A DNA stretch of 64,000 nucleotides, from assembly GCF_900070365.1 (NCBI RefSeq), contig NZ_LN850107.1, forward strand, positions 1,116,001 through 1,180,000. The letters run 5' to 3'. This DNA comes from Alloactinosynnema sp. L-07. Its GTDB lineage: Bacteria; Actinomycetota; Actinomycetes; Mycobacteriales; Pseudonocardiaceae. Of the stretch, positions 42,274 through 51,058 are shown in pieces; the first letter of the stretch is position 1; every line of letters begins with the position of its first letter. The position numbers and the translations under genes were made by a program. The notes below the pieces were generated by a model that saw only the letters and a program-made list of their open reading frames with translations, did no database searches and was not told the origin of the DNA.

Positions 42274-44430
42274 GTGGCATTCCCGACCGAGCACCCAGTC
42301 CTCGCGCACTCCGAGCACCGCCCCGTCAGCGACATCCCGCGCGCGGGCGGCCGGTTCCGCATGGTCGCCGACTACCAGCCCGCGGGCGACCAGCCAGTCG
42401 CCATCGATGAGCTGGAGAAGCGCATCAAGGCCAACGAGCAGGACATCGTGCTGCTCGGCGCCACCGGTACGGGCAAGTCGGCGACCGCGGCCTGGCTGAT
42501 CGAGCGGGTGCAGCGGCCGACCCTGGTCATGGCGCCGAACAAGACGCTGGCCGCGCAGTTGGCCAACGAGCTGCGCGAGTTCTTCCCGGACAACGCCGTG
42601 GAGTACTTCGTCAGCTACTACGACTACTACCAGCCCGAGGCGTACATCCCGCAGACCGACACCTACATCGAGAAGGACTCGTCGATCAACGACGACGTCG
42701 AGCGGCTGCGCCACTCGGCCACGATGAGCCTGCTGTCGCGGCGTGACGTCATCGTGGTGGCCTCGGTGTCGTGCATCTACGGCCTCGGCACCCCACAGTC
42801 CTATTTGGACCGCTCGGTCGCGCTCAAGGTCGGCGCCGAGGTCGAGCGGGACGTGTTCCTGCGCGCCCTGGTCGACGTGCAGTACACGCGCAACGACATG
42901 TCCTTCGCCCGCGGCACGTTCCGGGTTCGTGGCGACACCGTCGAGATCATCCCGGCCTATGAGGAACTGGCCATCCGGATCGAGTTCTTCGGCGACGAGA
43001 TCGACAAGCTCTACTACCTGCACCCGCTGACCGGCGACATCGTCAGCGAGGTCGACGAACTGCGCATCTTCCCCGCGACGCACTACGTGGCGGGCCCGGA
43101 GCGGCTGGAGCGGGCGATCCGCGACATCGAGTCCGAACTGGAGGAGCGACTGGCCACGCTGGAGCGGCAAGGCAAGCTGCTGGAGGCCCAGCGGCTGCGC
43201 ATGCGCACCAGCTACGACGTCGAGATGATGCGCCAGGTCGGATTCTGCTCCGGCATCGAGAACTACTCCCGCCACATCGACGGCCGCGCCGGGGGCACCG
43301 CCCCCGCCACCCTGATCGACTACTTCCCCGACGACTTCCTCCTCGTCATCGACGAGTCGCACGTGACGGTGCCGCAGATCGGCGGCATGTACGAGGGCGA
43401 CATGTCGCGCAAGCGCAACCTGGTCGAACACGGCTTCCGGCTGCCCAGCGCCGTCGACAACCGGCCGTTGACCTGGGAGGAGTTCGCCGACCGGATCGGC
43501 CAGACGGTGTATCTGTCGGCCACCCCCGGACCGTACGAGATGGGCCAGGCGGGCGGCGAGTTCGTCGAGCAGGTCATCCGGCCGACCGGCCTGGTCGACC
43601 CCGAGGTGATCATCAAGCCGACCGAGGGCCAGATCGACGACCTGGTGCACGAGATCCGCGTCCGCGCCGAACGCGACGAGCGCGTCCTGGTCACCACGCT
43701 GACGAAGAAGATGTCCGAGGACCTGACGGACTATCTGCTGGAGCTGGGCATCCGGGTGCGGTACCTGCACTCCGAGGTCGACACCCTGCGCCGGATCGAG
43801 CTGCTGCGCCAGCTCCGCCTCGGCGACTACGACGTCCTGGTCGGCATCAACCTGCTGCGCGAGGGCCTCGACCTTCCTGAGGTCTCGCTGGTCGCCATCC
43901 TCGACGCCGACAAGGAAGGCTTCCTGCGTAGCGGCACATCCCTGATCCAGACGATCGGCCGCGCCGCGCGAAACGTGTCCGGCCAGGTCCACATGTACGC
44001 CGACCGGATCACCGACTCGATGCGGCACGCCATCGACGAGACGAACCGCAGGCGTGCCAAGCAAGTCGCGTACAACACCGAACGCGGCCTCGACCCGCAG
44101 CCACTGCGCAAGAAGATCGCCGACATCCTCGATCGCGTGCTCACCGAGGCCGAGGACGAGGACGTTCCCGTGGGCGGCTCCGGCCGCAACGCCTCCCGCG
44201 GCAAGCGGGCGGCGGGGGAGCCGGGCAACGCCCGCAGCGCCGGAGTCATCGGCGACAAGGACGTCAAGTCCATGCCCCGCGCCGAACTGGCGGACCTGGT
44301 GCAACAACTCACCGACCAGATGATGAACGCCGCCCGCGACCTCCAGTTCGAACTCGCCGCCCGCCTGCGCGACGAGATCCACGACCTCAAGCGCGAATTG
44401 CGGGGGATGGACGCGGCCGGGATCAAATAG
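42274..44430 (+). CDS. uvrB: Excinuclease ABC subunit B
   Basis: Damage-verification helicase of nucleotide excision repair, working with UvrA and UvrC. Motif I is [16 protein letters not shown], the beta-hairpin region is [16 protein letters not shown], motif II is [10 protein letters not shown], and the later motifs include [18 protein letters not shown] and [14 protein letters not shown]. The UvrC-interaction UVR motif is at the C-terminus ([20 protein letters not shown]). The length of 718 residues fits. The GTG at 42274 follows TAGCCT by seven bases, suggesting a leaderless mRNA; a downstream start at 42361 would lose part of the N-terminus. Confidence 0.96.
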   Translation: MAFPTEHPVLAHSEHRPVSDIPRAGGRFRMVADYQPAGDQPVAIDELEKRIKANEQDIVLLGATGTGKSATAAWLIERVQRPTLVMAPNKTLAAQLANELREFFPDNAVEYFVSYYDYYQPEAYIPQTDTYIEKDSSINDDVERLRHSATMSLLSRRDVIVVASVSCIYGLGTPQSYLDRSVALKVGAEVERDVFLRALVDVQYTRNDMSFARGTFRVRGDTVEIIPAYEELAIRIEFFGDEIDKLYYLHPLTGDIVSEVDELRIFPATHYVAGPERLERAIRDIESELEERLATLERQGKLLEAQRLRMRTSYDVEMMRQVGFCSGIENYSRHIDGRAGGTAPATLIDYFPDDFLLVIDESHVTVPQIGGMYEGDMSRKRNLVEHGFRLPSAVDNRPLTWEEFADRIGQTVYLSATPGPYEMGQAGGEFVEQVIRPTGLVDPEVIIKPTEGQIDDLVHEIRVRAERDERVLVTTLTKKMSEDLTDYLLELGIRVRYLHSEVDTLRRIELLRQLRLGDYDVLVGINLLREGLDLPEVSLVAILDADKEGFLRSGTSLIQTIGRAARNVSGQVHMYADRITDSMRHAIDETNRRRAKQVAYNTERGLDPQPLRKKIADILDRVLTEAEDEDVPVGGSGRNASRGKRAAGEPGNARSAGVIGDKDVKSMPRAELADLVQQLTDQMMNAARDLQFELAARLRDEIHDLKRELRGMDAAGIK

Positions 44431-44459
44431 TTCGGTCCTGGCCGAACAGTCGCGGGTGG

Positions 44460-45170
44460 ATGCTTGTGGGCGTGACAGGAGCAGCCGAACTAGCCGCGGT
44501 TGCGGGCTTGCTGTCCGACGAGACCCGCGCCGGGTTCTGCCTCGCCCTGCTCGACGGCCGGGCGTGGACGGCGGGGGAACTGGCCCGCTCGGCCGGGGTC
44601 GCCCGGTCGACGGCCAGCGAACACCTGGACAAGCTCGTTCGCGGCGGCCTGCTGGTCGAGGAACGCCAAGGTCGACACCGGTACGTCCGCCTCGCGGACA
44701 CGTCTGTCGCATCGCTTGTCGAGCAGCTGGTGAGCCGAACCGCTCCGACGGCGGCCCCGTCGTCCCTGCGCGTGGCCATCGCGAACCGGGCCATGGCCGC
44801 CGCCCGCACCTGCTACGACCACCTGGCGGGCACCCTCGGCGTGGCCCTCACCGACGCCATGGCAGAACGCCAACTGCTGGACCGCGACGCCGATCTCGCG
44901 CTGACCGCCCAGGGTGGATCGTGGCTGGTCGGTGAGCTGGGCATAGATCCCGATGCGCTCAGGTCCAAAACCAGACCGACCGCCCGCGCGTGCCTCGACT
45001 GGACCGAACGCCGCCCCCACCTCGCGGGCGCCGCCGGAGCGGCCCTGTGCACGGCGCTGATGGAGCGGGAATGGGTCGTGCGCGTCGGCTCGTCGCGAGC
45101 CGTCCGGCTGACGGCGTCAGGAGCGGGCGCGCTCGACCGGCTTCTGGACGTCCGGATGCCGCACGAGTGA
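44460..45170 (+). CDS. ArsR-type winged-helix regulator
   Basis: A 236-residue protein. The winged HTH (LLSDETRAGFCLALLDGRAW, ELARSAGVARSTASEHLDKL, GGLLVEERQGRHRYVRL; about residues 15-85) is followed by a 140-residue helical domain with a second conserved part near the end. ArsR proteins with such C-terminal extensions usually regulate an adjacent exporter, and the convergent MFS gene overlaps the last 54 bases. The ATG lacks a clear Shine-Dalgarno; in-frame GTGs three and five codons in are alternatives. The ligand is unknown. Confidence 0.85.
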   Translation: MLVGVTGAAELAAVAGLLSDETRAGFCLALLDGRAWTAGELARSAGVARSTASEHLDKLVRGGLLVEERQGRHRYVRLADTSVASLVEQLVSRTAPTAAPSSLRVAIANRAMAAARTCYDHLAGTLGVALTDAMAERQLLDRDADLALTAQGGSWLVGELGIDPDALRSKTRPTARACLDWTERRPHLAGAAGAALCTALMEREWVVRVGSSRAVRLTASGAGALDRLLDVRMPHE

Positions 45171-46346
45171 CCGCACACTGGGCGCGAACGCGGCCGCCGC
45201 CACCGCGACGACGACGAGCACCGCGCCCCCGGTCAGGGTGGCGGACACGCCGAAAGCCTTGGCCAGCGGACCCGCAGCCATCTCGCCGACCGGGATCGCG
45301 ATGAACGACCCCACGGCGTCATAGGAGTACACGCGGGCGAGCCGGTCCGGCGCCACGTTCTCCTGCAGCGAAACGTCCCAAGCGATCCCGAACTGCTCGA
45401 TCGCCATCCCGCCGACGAACATCACGACCAGCAGCGGCACCACCGCGGGCGCGTGCGCGAGGAACAGCAGCGGAACCGCCTGAACCCCGATCAGCGCCGT
45501 CCCGAACAACAGCGCCCGTCGCGGCTGCCACCGAGTCGCCACGATCCCGCCGATCAACGCCCCCACCGTCTGCGCGCCCAGCACGAACCCCCAGGCCAAC
45601 CGCCCGATCGTGCTGTCGGCGATGGACGGACCGAGCACGAAGATGCCCCCGGTCATGACCGCGTTGATCACCATGAGTGCCGCCACAACAGTCCACACCC
45701 ACGCCCGCGCGGTGAACTCCCGCCACCCGGACCGAATGTCCGCCCACGGCCGCGTCGGCGCGTCCTCATCGATCTCCGGAGCATCCACCCGCGCGTAGAA
45801 GAACGACGCGATCAGGAACACCACGGCGGTGCCCCCGATAGCCCACCCAGGCCCAGCCAGCGCCGCGACCATGCCCCCCATCGACGCCCCGGTGATCATC
45901 GCGGTGTTGATCCCCATCCGCACCACCGCGTTGGCCTGCCGCAACAGCGCCTTGGGCACCGTCTGCGGCGTCAACGCCGAAGCCGCCGGGAGCGAGACAG
46001 CCGAGACCGCCCCGTTGATGACGCTGAGGACGACCAGAAGGGGAATGTTCGCGAACCCCATAAGCACAGCCGCCGCGGTCATCGCCTGCGACACCGCCGC
46101 CGCCAGACTCGCCCCCTGAAGGATCACCGACCGCGGCAACCGGTCAGCCAGCACACCCCCCATGAGCAGCAACAACACATTGGCGATCGACCTGGCCCCC
46201 ACCACCAGCCCCAACGCGATAACCGAGTGCGTCAAGTCCAACACCGCGAACGCCAACGCGATAGGCGCCACGGAGTTGCCGAGGAAGGTCGTCACCCTGC
46301 CGATCGTGAGCCTGCGAAACATGCTGTGCCGCAATGGTTCGAGCAT
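45117..46346 (-). CDS. MFS transporter
   Basis: A 409-residue membrane protein with about twelve hydrophobic segments. The MFS loop motif is GGVLADRLPRSV after the second helix, and ARSIANVLLLLMGG fits helix 2. It is probably a drug or metabolite exporter, in the position of Rv1634 next to uvrB. The ATG at 46346 is chosen because TACGAT ends seven bases upstream (leaderless pattern) and because upstream residues in the longer frame are low-complexity. The 3' end overlaps the convergent ArsR gene by 54 bases. A large hairpin lies about 100 bases upstream of the start. Confidence 0.88.
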   Translation of the reverse strand: MLEPLRHSMFRRLTIGRVTTFLGNSVAPIALAFAVLDLTHSVIALGLVVGARSIANVLLLLMGGVLADRLPRSVILQGASLAAAVSQAMTAAAVLMGFANIPLLVVLSVINGAVSAVSLPAASALTPQTVPKALLRQANAVVRMGINTAMITGASMGGMVAALAGPGWAIGGTAVVFLIASFFYARVDAPEIDEDAPTRPWADIRSGWREFTARAWVWTVVAALMVINAVMTGGIFVLGPSIADSTIGRLAWGFVLGAQTVGALIGGIVATRWQPRRALLFGTALIGVQAVPLLFLAHAPAVVPLLVVMFVGGMAIEQFGIAWDVSLQENVAPDRLARVYSYDAVGSFIAIPVGEMAAGPLAKAFGVSATLTGGAVLVVVAVAAAAFAPSVRSLVRHPDVQKPVERARS

Positions 46347-46444
46347 GCGGAGCATCGTAGGGTGAAGGTGATCTCGGTGAATTCCGGCACCGCCGCGAGG
46401 TCCACCGAGCAAGTGCGCCGGGCTTCGGTGGTGCTGTCCGCACC

Positions 46445-46594
46445 ATCGGGTGAAGCTGGGTGATCCCGCTTTGCCTGGGGCCCCTACGACGGCCCTGTGG
46501 GGAAAAAGCGGTGGCGGATAAGGCACCCCACACGCCAAGCAGCTTAGGGCCGTCGTCCCCCCAGACAAAGCGGGATCACCCAGCTTCACCCGAT
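46445..46594. repeat. 150-bp long inverted repeat (hairpin 1)
   Basis: The arms 46445-46473 and 46566-46594 are perfectly complementary over 29 bases (core GCTGGGTGATCCCGC). Further in, 46486-46496 pairs with 46546-46556 (11 bases, ACGACGGCCCT). At the centre GTGGGG (46497-46502) pairs with CCCCAC (46527-46532). The whole can fold into one long stem. No transposase or target-site duplication is visible. It may be a dispersed palindromic element, a structured RNA or a bidirectional terminator. It lies between the MFS start and hairpin 2. Confidence 0.85.
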
Positions 46595-46599
46595 GCTGC

Positions 46600-46940
46600 T
46601 CGGGCGGTTTGTGCGGTGAGGAGGGTGCGGAGGTGGGAAGAGGGCAAGAGGGCCGACGGGCCAAAGGCAAAGGCCGAGGCGGCGAGGGGCAGAGGGCAAA
46701 GGCAACGGGCGAACGCAGAGGGCCGAGCGGTGACGGACCGACAGGCCGACAGGCAAGGGCCGGGGGCGAGGATCAGGGGTTAGGCGCGAGCGGCGAGTGA
46801 TGGGGCGAAGAGGCCAGGGCCCGAAGGGCAAGGGCTAGGCCGAAGGGCCAATGGGGTGAGGCAAGGGGCATGCGCCATCGGCATGGACATGGAGCGAGGA
46901 GCGAGGTGATGACGGCAAACGCTAGGGGCACAACGGAACG
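46600..46940. other. Purine-rich low-complexity tract, no gene
   Basis: About 340 bases on the plus strand are strongly G+A rich, with loosely repeated units of the GGGCAAGGGC and GGCAAAGGCCGAG kind. It lies exactly between the two long hairpins. Open frames across it have no protein-like composition. I see no ribosome binding site, promoter or known RNA motif. Confidence 0.6.
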
Positions 46941-47079
46941 GCCTGTTTGGGTGGTTCGCCTTGATTCGGGGTAAATGGGCCTAAACTCGCGGTGCGGGTG
47001 CGGCTCCTTGACCTCGCCTTTTGACCCGCACAGGCCCATTTTCGGGGTCCCCGAATCAAGGCGAACCACCCAAACAGGC
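46941..47079. repeat. 139-bp long inverted repeat (hairpin 2)
   Basis: The arms 46941-46971 and 47049-47079 are perfectly complementary over 31 bases (core GGTGGTTCGCCTTGATTC). Nested inside are AAATGGGCCT/AGGCCCATTT (46973-46982 with 47032-47041) and GTGCGGGT/ACCCGCAC (46992-46999 with 47024-47031). It has the same three-stem design as hairpin 1 but a different sequence. It lies 75 bases downstream of the ArsR gene at 47155, so it could also end that transcript. Confidence 0.85.
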
Positions 47080-47154
47080 GCCCACCGCCTCAGCAGCCCG
47101 CCCGCACCAGTCAGGCACCCACCGCATCAAGCCGCACCGAACGGCGAAGCTCCC

Positions 47155-47580
47155 CTAGCGGCAGTCCATGTCCAACATGCTCGCCGCCCGAACCGGCACC
47201 GTGCCCGGCGTGTGCGGCGCCTGGGCCGCGTTGTGAAGGCGGTGGGTCAACTCTCGGGCGCGGCTGACGGTATCTCGCCAGAGGGCTGGGTCCACCCAGA
47301 TCTCGGCGTCGGTCGCCGATGCTGTCGGGGCGGCGTGGTCAAGCGTCGTGCTGCGGTAGCGCTTGGCGATGCCGCCGCGGATCGGGACTTCCTCGACCAT
47401 CTCGACCATGCTCGCGTCAAGGAGCTTGCGCAGGTGGTAGCTGATGTTGGGCTGGCTGTGGCCGACTTCCCTGGCCACCTCGGCCGCGCTCATGGCGGTG
47501 GTGGTCAGCATGGTCAGGATGCGCAGCCGCAGCGGGTGGGCCAGGGCACGCAGCGTGCTATGAGTCTCCCCCAGAGTCAT
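47155..47580 (-). CDS. ArsR-type winged-helix regulator
   Basis: A 141-residue regulator. The HTH (LRALAHPLRLRILTMLTTTA, EVAREVGHSQPNISYHLRKL, GIAKRYRST wing; residues 8-78) has no metal-binding cysteine motif in the recognition region. Only the C-terminus carries one (MLDMDCR). The C-terminal 60 residues are helical (DAEIWVDPALWRDTVSRARE) and would dimerise. It begins 41 bases downstream of the alpha/beta hydrolase stop on the same strand, so the two may be co-transcribed. The ligand is unknown. Confidence 0.85.
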   Translation of the reverse strand: MTLGETHSTLRALAHPLRLRILTMLTTTAMSAAEVAREVGHSQPNISYHLRKLLDASMVEMVEEVPIRGGIAKRYRSTTLDHAAPTASATDAEIWVDPALWRDTVSRARELTHRLHNAAQAPHTPGTVPVRAASMLDMDCR

Positions 47581-47621
47581 GACACGAGTGTGCCCGCAAG
47601 TGTGCGGGGTATGTCAAACGA

Positions 47622-48425
47622 TTATGAAACGCCCGCGAGGAAGTCCTGGATCACGCCGGTGAGGCGCCGTGGTCGCAACCGCAGCTCAAGTGGGCTCTCG
47701 GCCTCCACGAAAGTCGAGTTCGACAGTTCACCCGCAAGCATGTCGGCGTCCCCGAACGGGTGAATGGGGTCGCGGCGGTGGCCGATCACCAAGGCGGGGG
47801 CGGTGATCCCGAGGCGCAGGGACTTGGGCGGGGCGATGCGGCCGAAGAAGATCCCGTGGACGGCGGCCGCCATCGCGGCGGGCTCCTGTCGCAAGGTGTC
47901 GGTGACGACGTCGACCCACTGGTTGCCGCTGGGCACGCGGGCCGCGGCCCAGGCGACGCCGCGTACGGCTTGGGGGAGGAAGCGGGCGGTGAACAGCAGC
48001 GGGGCGAAGGCGATCAGGCCCGCCACGATCGCGTTGTCCAGCACCGGCATCTCGATGATCAGGCTCTCGACGCGGTCCGGGGCCGCGACCGCGACCTCCA
48101 GGGACACGTTCGCGCCCAATGAGGTTCCGCCGATGACGGCCCGGTCGACGCCGAGGTGGTCGAGCAGGGCGACGACCTGGGTGGCCCAGGTTGTCATCGA
48201 GTATTCCCAGGAACGGGTCGGCCGATCGGACTCGCCGTGGCCGAGCAGGTCCAGGGTGACCACCCGCAAGCCGGTCTCGGCCAGGGCGCGGGCCAACGGC
48301 GCCTGCATGCGGCGGGTCATGAGCTGGCCGTGGGTGAGCACCACCAGCCGGTCGCCCACGCCGAACTCGGTGTAGCGCAGCGTGTGACCGCCTACTTGGA
48401 AGGATCGGACGAACTCAGCGGGCAT
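47622..48425 (-). CDS. Alpha/beta hydrolase, catalytic His not evident
   Basis: A 267-residue alpha/beta-hydrolase fold protein. The oxyanion strand is VVLTHGQLMT, the nucleophile elbow is GGTSLGANVS (GxSxG) and the acid is probably in GHRRDPIHPFGDAD. In the usual position of the catalytic His near the C-terminus the sequence reads SPLELRLRPRRLTGVIQDFL, with no His. The two His residues of the acid loop might substitute, or the protein may have changed activity. It starts at an ATG divergent to nothing nearby and is followed by an ArsR gene. The substrate is unknown. Confidence 0.83.
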   Translation of the reverse strand: MPAEFVRSFQVGGHTLRYTEFGVGDRLVVLTHGQLMTRRMQAPLARALAETGLRVVTLDLLGHGESDRPTRSWEYSMTTWATQVVALLDHLGVDRAVIGGTSLGANVSLEVAVAAPDRVESLIIEMPVLDNAIVAGLIAFAPLLFTARFLPQAVRGVAWAAARVPSGNQWVDVVTDTLRQEPAAMAAAVHGIFFGRIAPPKSLRLGITAPALVIGHRRDPIHPFGDADMLAGELSNSTFVEAESPLELRLRPRRLTGVIQDFLAGVS

Positions 48426-48450
48426 AGGGCGATGTTACTCGGCGGTAGCG

Positions 48451-48588
48451 CTAATCGGGTCGCCTGCGGCGTCCGGCACCTGCGGTGGCGTCGGGCTCCG
48501 GCTGCTTGGGCTGCTCGTCCTTCGCCGGGGCCGGAGCGGTGCCCGCCGCCATCTCGCGCAGCAGTTCGTCGAAGATCGGCGTTGACAT
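48451..48588 (-). CDS. Small conserved-looking protein of 45 residues
   Basis: A short frame starting MSTPIFDELLREMAAGTAPA and ending in the basic tail AGAGRRRRPD, with a Pro/Glu-rich middle. The ATG is chosen because the preceding 33 codons of the longer frame are not protein-like. It lies 25 bases upstream of the alpha/beta hydrolase on the same strand and may lead its transcript. Small proteins opening with MSTPIxDELL are familiar to me from this order, but I cannot name a family. Confidence 0.5.
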   Translation of the reverse strand: MSTPIFDELLREMAAGTAPAPAKDEQPKQPEPDATAGAGRRRRPD

Positions 48589-48747
48589 CGCTGTTTGCCC
48601 TGCCACGGCGGGTCTCCCATCCACTCTCGGTACGGACTCGGAACCTACCCCGCGTCCACGACAAGCTTGGCAAACCCAGGCTGACACGATCGGGCGAACC
48701 GCACAGCGTGGGCAACGCCACTCGGAGTAGAACGCGCGCGGGACAAG

Positions 48748-48767
48748 TTGTTACTGATGAGTAATAA
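48748..48767 (+). promoter_or_regulatory. Operator-like palindrome at the start of the enoyl-CoA hydratase-like gene
   Basis: TTGTTACT-GATG-AGTAATAA is an inverted repeat with 8-base arms and one mismatch, ending seven bases before the ATG at 48775. The right arm overlaps the AT-rich TAATAAT that would serve as -10. TetR-type fatty-acid regulators bind such sites; no regulator gene is adjacent. Confidence 0.5.
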
Positions 48768-48774
48768 TGGGTGC

Positions 48775-49599
48775 ATGACGGAGAATCTGGTCTCGCTCAA
48801 GGTCGACGTGGCCGACCACGTCGCCGAGGTAACCCTGCTCGGCCCCGGCAAGGGCAACGCGATGGGCCCCGACTTCTGGCGCGAGCTGCCCATCGTGTTC
48901 AACCAGCTCGACGCCGACCCGGACGTGCGCGCGATCGTGCTCACCGGCAGCGGCGCGAACTTCTCGTATGGCCTCGACCTGCCCGCGATGATGGGCGACT
49001 GGGCCGGGATGCTCAGCGGGGAGGCGCTCGCGGGCCCGCGTACCAAGTTCCTCGGCATCATCCGTGACCTGCAGGACTCCGTCACCGCCGTTGCCGCGTG
49101 CCGCAAGCCGGTCATCGCCGCGGTCAGCGGATGGTGCATCGGCGGCGGCGTGGACGTCATCGCCGCCGCCGACATCCGGGTCGCCTCCGCCGACGCCAAG
49201 TTCAGCGTGCGCGAGGTCAAGGTCGCCATCGTGGCCGACCTGGGCAGCCTGCAGCGGCTGGCCGGGATCATCGGCGAGGGCCACCTGCGCGAGCTGGCCT
49301 TCACCGGCAAGGACATCGACGCCGACCGGGCCCGCTCGATCGGCCTGGTCAACGACGTCTACGCCGACCAGGCCGAACTGCTCGCCGCCGCGCGGGAACT
49401 CGCCGCCGACATCGCCGCGAACCCGCCGCTGGTCGTGCAGGGCACCAAGGACGTCCTCGGCCACCAGCGCGACGCCCGCGTCGCCGATGGCCTGCGCTAC
49501 GTCGCCACGTGGAACTCCGCGTTCCTGCCCAGCAAGGACCTCGGCGAGGCCGTCCAGGCCTTCCTGGAGCGCAGGCCGCCGAACTTCAGCGGGGAATGA
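48775..49599 (+). CDS. Enoyl-CoA hydratase/isomerase (crotonase) family protein
   Basis: A 274-residue crotonase. The oxyanion-hole segments are GSGANFSYGLDLPAM and AAVSGWCIGGGVDVIAAADI. The acid position looks isomerase-like: VREVKVAIVADLGSLQRL carries Asp in the second catalytic place, as in delta(3,5),delta(2,4)-dienoyl-CoA isomerases. That enzyme is therefore more likely than a plain hydratase. The start at 48775 is probably leaderless (TAATAAT six bases upstream) and overlaps an operator-like palindrome. The 3' end overlaps the convergent FAD oxidase gene by 14 bases. Confidence 0.87.
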   Translation: MTENLVSLKVDVADHVAEVTLLGPGKGNAMGPDFWRELPIVFNQLDADPDVRAIVLTGSGANFSYGLDLPAMMGDWAGMLSGEALAGPRTKFLGIIRDLQDSVTAVAACRKPVIAAVSGWCIGGGVDVIAAADIRVASADAKFSVREVKVAIVADLGSLQRLAGIIGEGHLRELAFTGKDIDADRARSIGLVNDVYADQAELLAAARELAADIAANPPLVVQGTKDVLGHQRDARVADGLRYVATWNSAFLPSKDLGEAVQAFLERRPPNFSGE

Positions 49600-50923
49600 G
49601 GACGCCCGGATTGAGCACGCCGCGGGGATCCCAGGCGTGCTTGATCGCGGCGTAGAGGTCACGCTCGGCGGGGGAGCGGGTCAGGCTCAGCCAGGCCGCT
49701 TTGGCCACCCCGACGCCGTGCTCGGCGGAGATCGTTCCGCCGTGCGCGGCGGCGGCGCGCAGGATGGTCTCGGTGATCCGCTCCTCGTCGTCGGCGCCGA
49801 CGACGTTGACGTGGAAGTTCCCCTCGGCCAAGTGTCCGAAAAGGACTAATGTGCCCGAGGCGACCGCCGCCCGGATCTCCCGTTCGAACGCCGCGGCGTG
49901 CGCCACCGGGACGCCGACGTCCAGTTTCAGCGGTGTGCCAAGGGAATTCACCGTCTCGGTGTGCGCCTCGCGGTGTGTCCACAGTGTCCGCCGCGCGGCC
50001 TCGTCCACCGCGAGCGCCGTGTCCAGCACGCCAGGGATGTCGGCCACCGCGGCCCCCAGTGCCTCGGTGGGATCCGCGTCGTCAGCGCACTCCACCAGTA
50101 GGTAAACCGGGTACGCCGTGGGGAACGGCGGAGCGAGGTCGCGGTGCGCGCAGACCAGCCGCAGCCCGTCGTCGTAGAAGACCTCGGCCGAGGTCAACGA
50201 CGGCACCGCGCGCAACTCGGACACCGCGGCCACCGCGTCGGCTGTACTGGCGAAAGCCAGCGTCGCGGTCGCTCGGCGAGCGACCGAAGGAACCAGCCGC
50301 AGCCGCACGGCGGTGATCACCGCAAGCGTGCCCTCGCTGCCGATCAGGCCACCCGCCAGGTCGTAGCCCGTGCTGTCCTTGCCCAGCCCCGCGAGCGACC
50401 CGACGCGGCTCCCGTCGGCGAGCACGGCCTCGACGCCCGCCACCTGCTCCCGCATCGATCCCCACCGCAGCACCCGCAGCCCACCGGCGTTCGTCGCCAC
50501 CATCCCGCCGACCGTCGCGCTGTCCCGCGCGGCGATGTCGACGGCGAAGTCCAGGCCCGCGTCCCCCGCGTGCGCCCGCAGCGCCGACAACCGGACGCCC
50601 GCACCCGCGGTGACCTGGCGGGCGGCCCGGTCGACCGGGCCGAGCGAGTCCAGCCGCGTCAGGTTCAGCAGAACTTCACCGTTGTGGGGGACACCGCCGC
50701 CCACAAGGCCCGTATTGCCGCCCTGGGGCACCACAGCGACCCCGGACTCCTGACACTCGCTCAGGACCCCGGCGACCTGATCACGATCCGCCGGCCGGAC
50801 CACCAGCGCCGCCGATCCCCGATATCGCCCCGTCCAGTCGGTCGCGAACCCGGCACACACCGCCGGATCGGTCAGCACGTGCTCGACACCGACCACGGCG
50901 GCAAGGCGTCGCGCCAGTGCCAC
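49586..50923 (-). CDS. FAD-linked oxidase / D-2-hydroxyacid dehydrogenase (GlcD type)
   Basis: A 445-residue flavoprotein of the vanillyl-alcohol-oxidase fold. The FAD domain shows VVPQGGNTGLVGGGVP, RDSATVGGMVATNAGGLRVLRWG and GLIGSEGTLAVITAVRLRL. The C-terminal FAD-oxidase domain has LFGHLAEGNFHVNVV and ends with ISAEHGVGVAKAAW...WDPRGVLNPG. This pattern fits D-lactate, glycolate or D-2-hydroxyglutarate dehydrogenases; the precise substrate is open. It is convergent with the crotonase gene (14-base overlap). Confidence 0.9.
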   Translation of the reverse strand: MALARRLAAVVGVEHVLTDPAVCAGFATDWTGRYRGSAALVVRPADRDQVAGVLSECQESGVAVVPQGGNTGLVGGGVPHNGEVLLNLTRLDSLGPVDRAARQVTAGAGVRLSALRAHAGDAGLDFAVDIAARDSATVGGMVATNAGGLRVLRWGSMREQVAGVEAVLADGSRVGSLAGLGKDSTGYDLAGGLIGSEGTLAVITAVRLRLVPSVARRATATLAFASTADAVAAVSELRAVPSLTSAEVFYDDGLRLVCAHRDLAPPFPTAYPVYLLVECADDADPTEALGAAVADIPGVLDTALAVDEAARRTLWTHREAHTETVNSLGTPLKLDVGVPVAHAAAFEREIRAAVASGTLVLFGHLAEGNFHVNVVGADDEERITETILRAAAAHGGTISAEHGVGVAKAAWLSLTRSPAERDLYAAIKHAWDPRGVLNPGVLIPR

Positions 50924-51058
50924 GGATCCCCTTCCGGTGTGCGGAATGTCGCCCTGTCAGCCGATAGATGGAGCTAATGCACCGATCAGGCGGCCACTAT
51001 GTAAACAGGCTAACGAAGGCGCATCGGGGTTCGACAGTCCTGGCGGAGGTGGGCGGAG

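Noticed and set aside
41962..44712. 916-codon open frame antisense to uvrB
   Set aside because: Shadow of uvrB; no start signals or recognisable motifs.
46460..46783. 107-codon open frame over hairpin 1 and the purine tract
   Set aside because: It runs through a palindrome and low-complexity sequence, lacks a ribosome binding site, and the composition (Arg/Gly/Ala) is not that of a normal protein.
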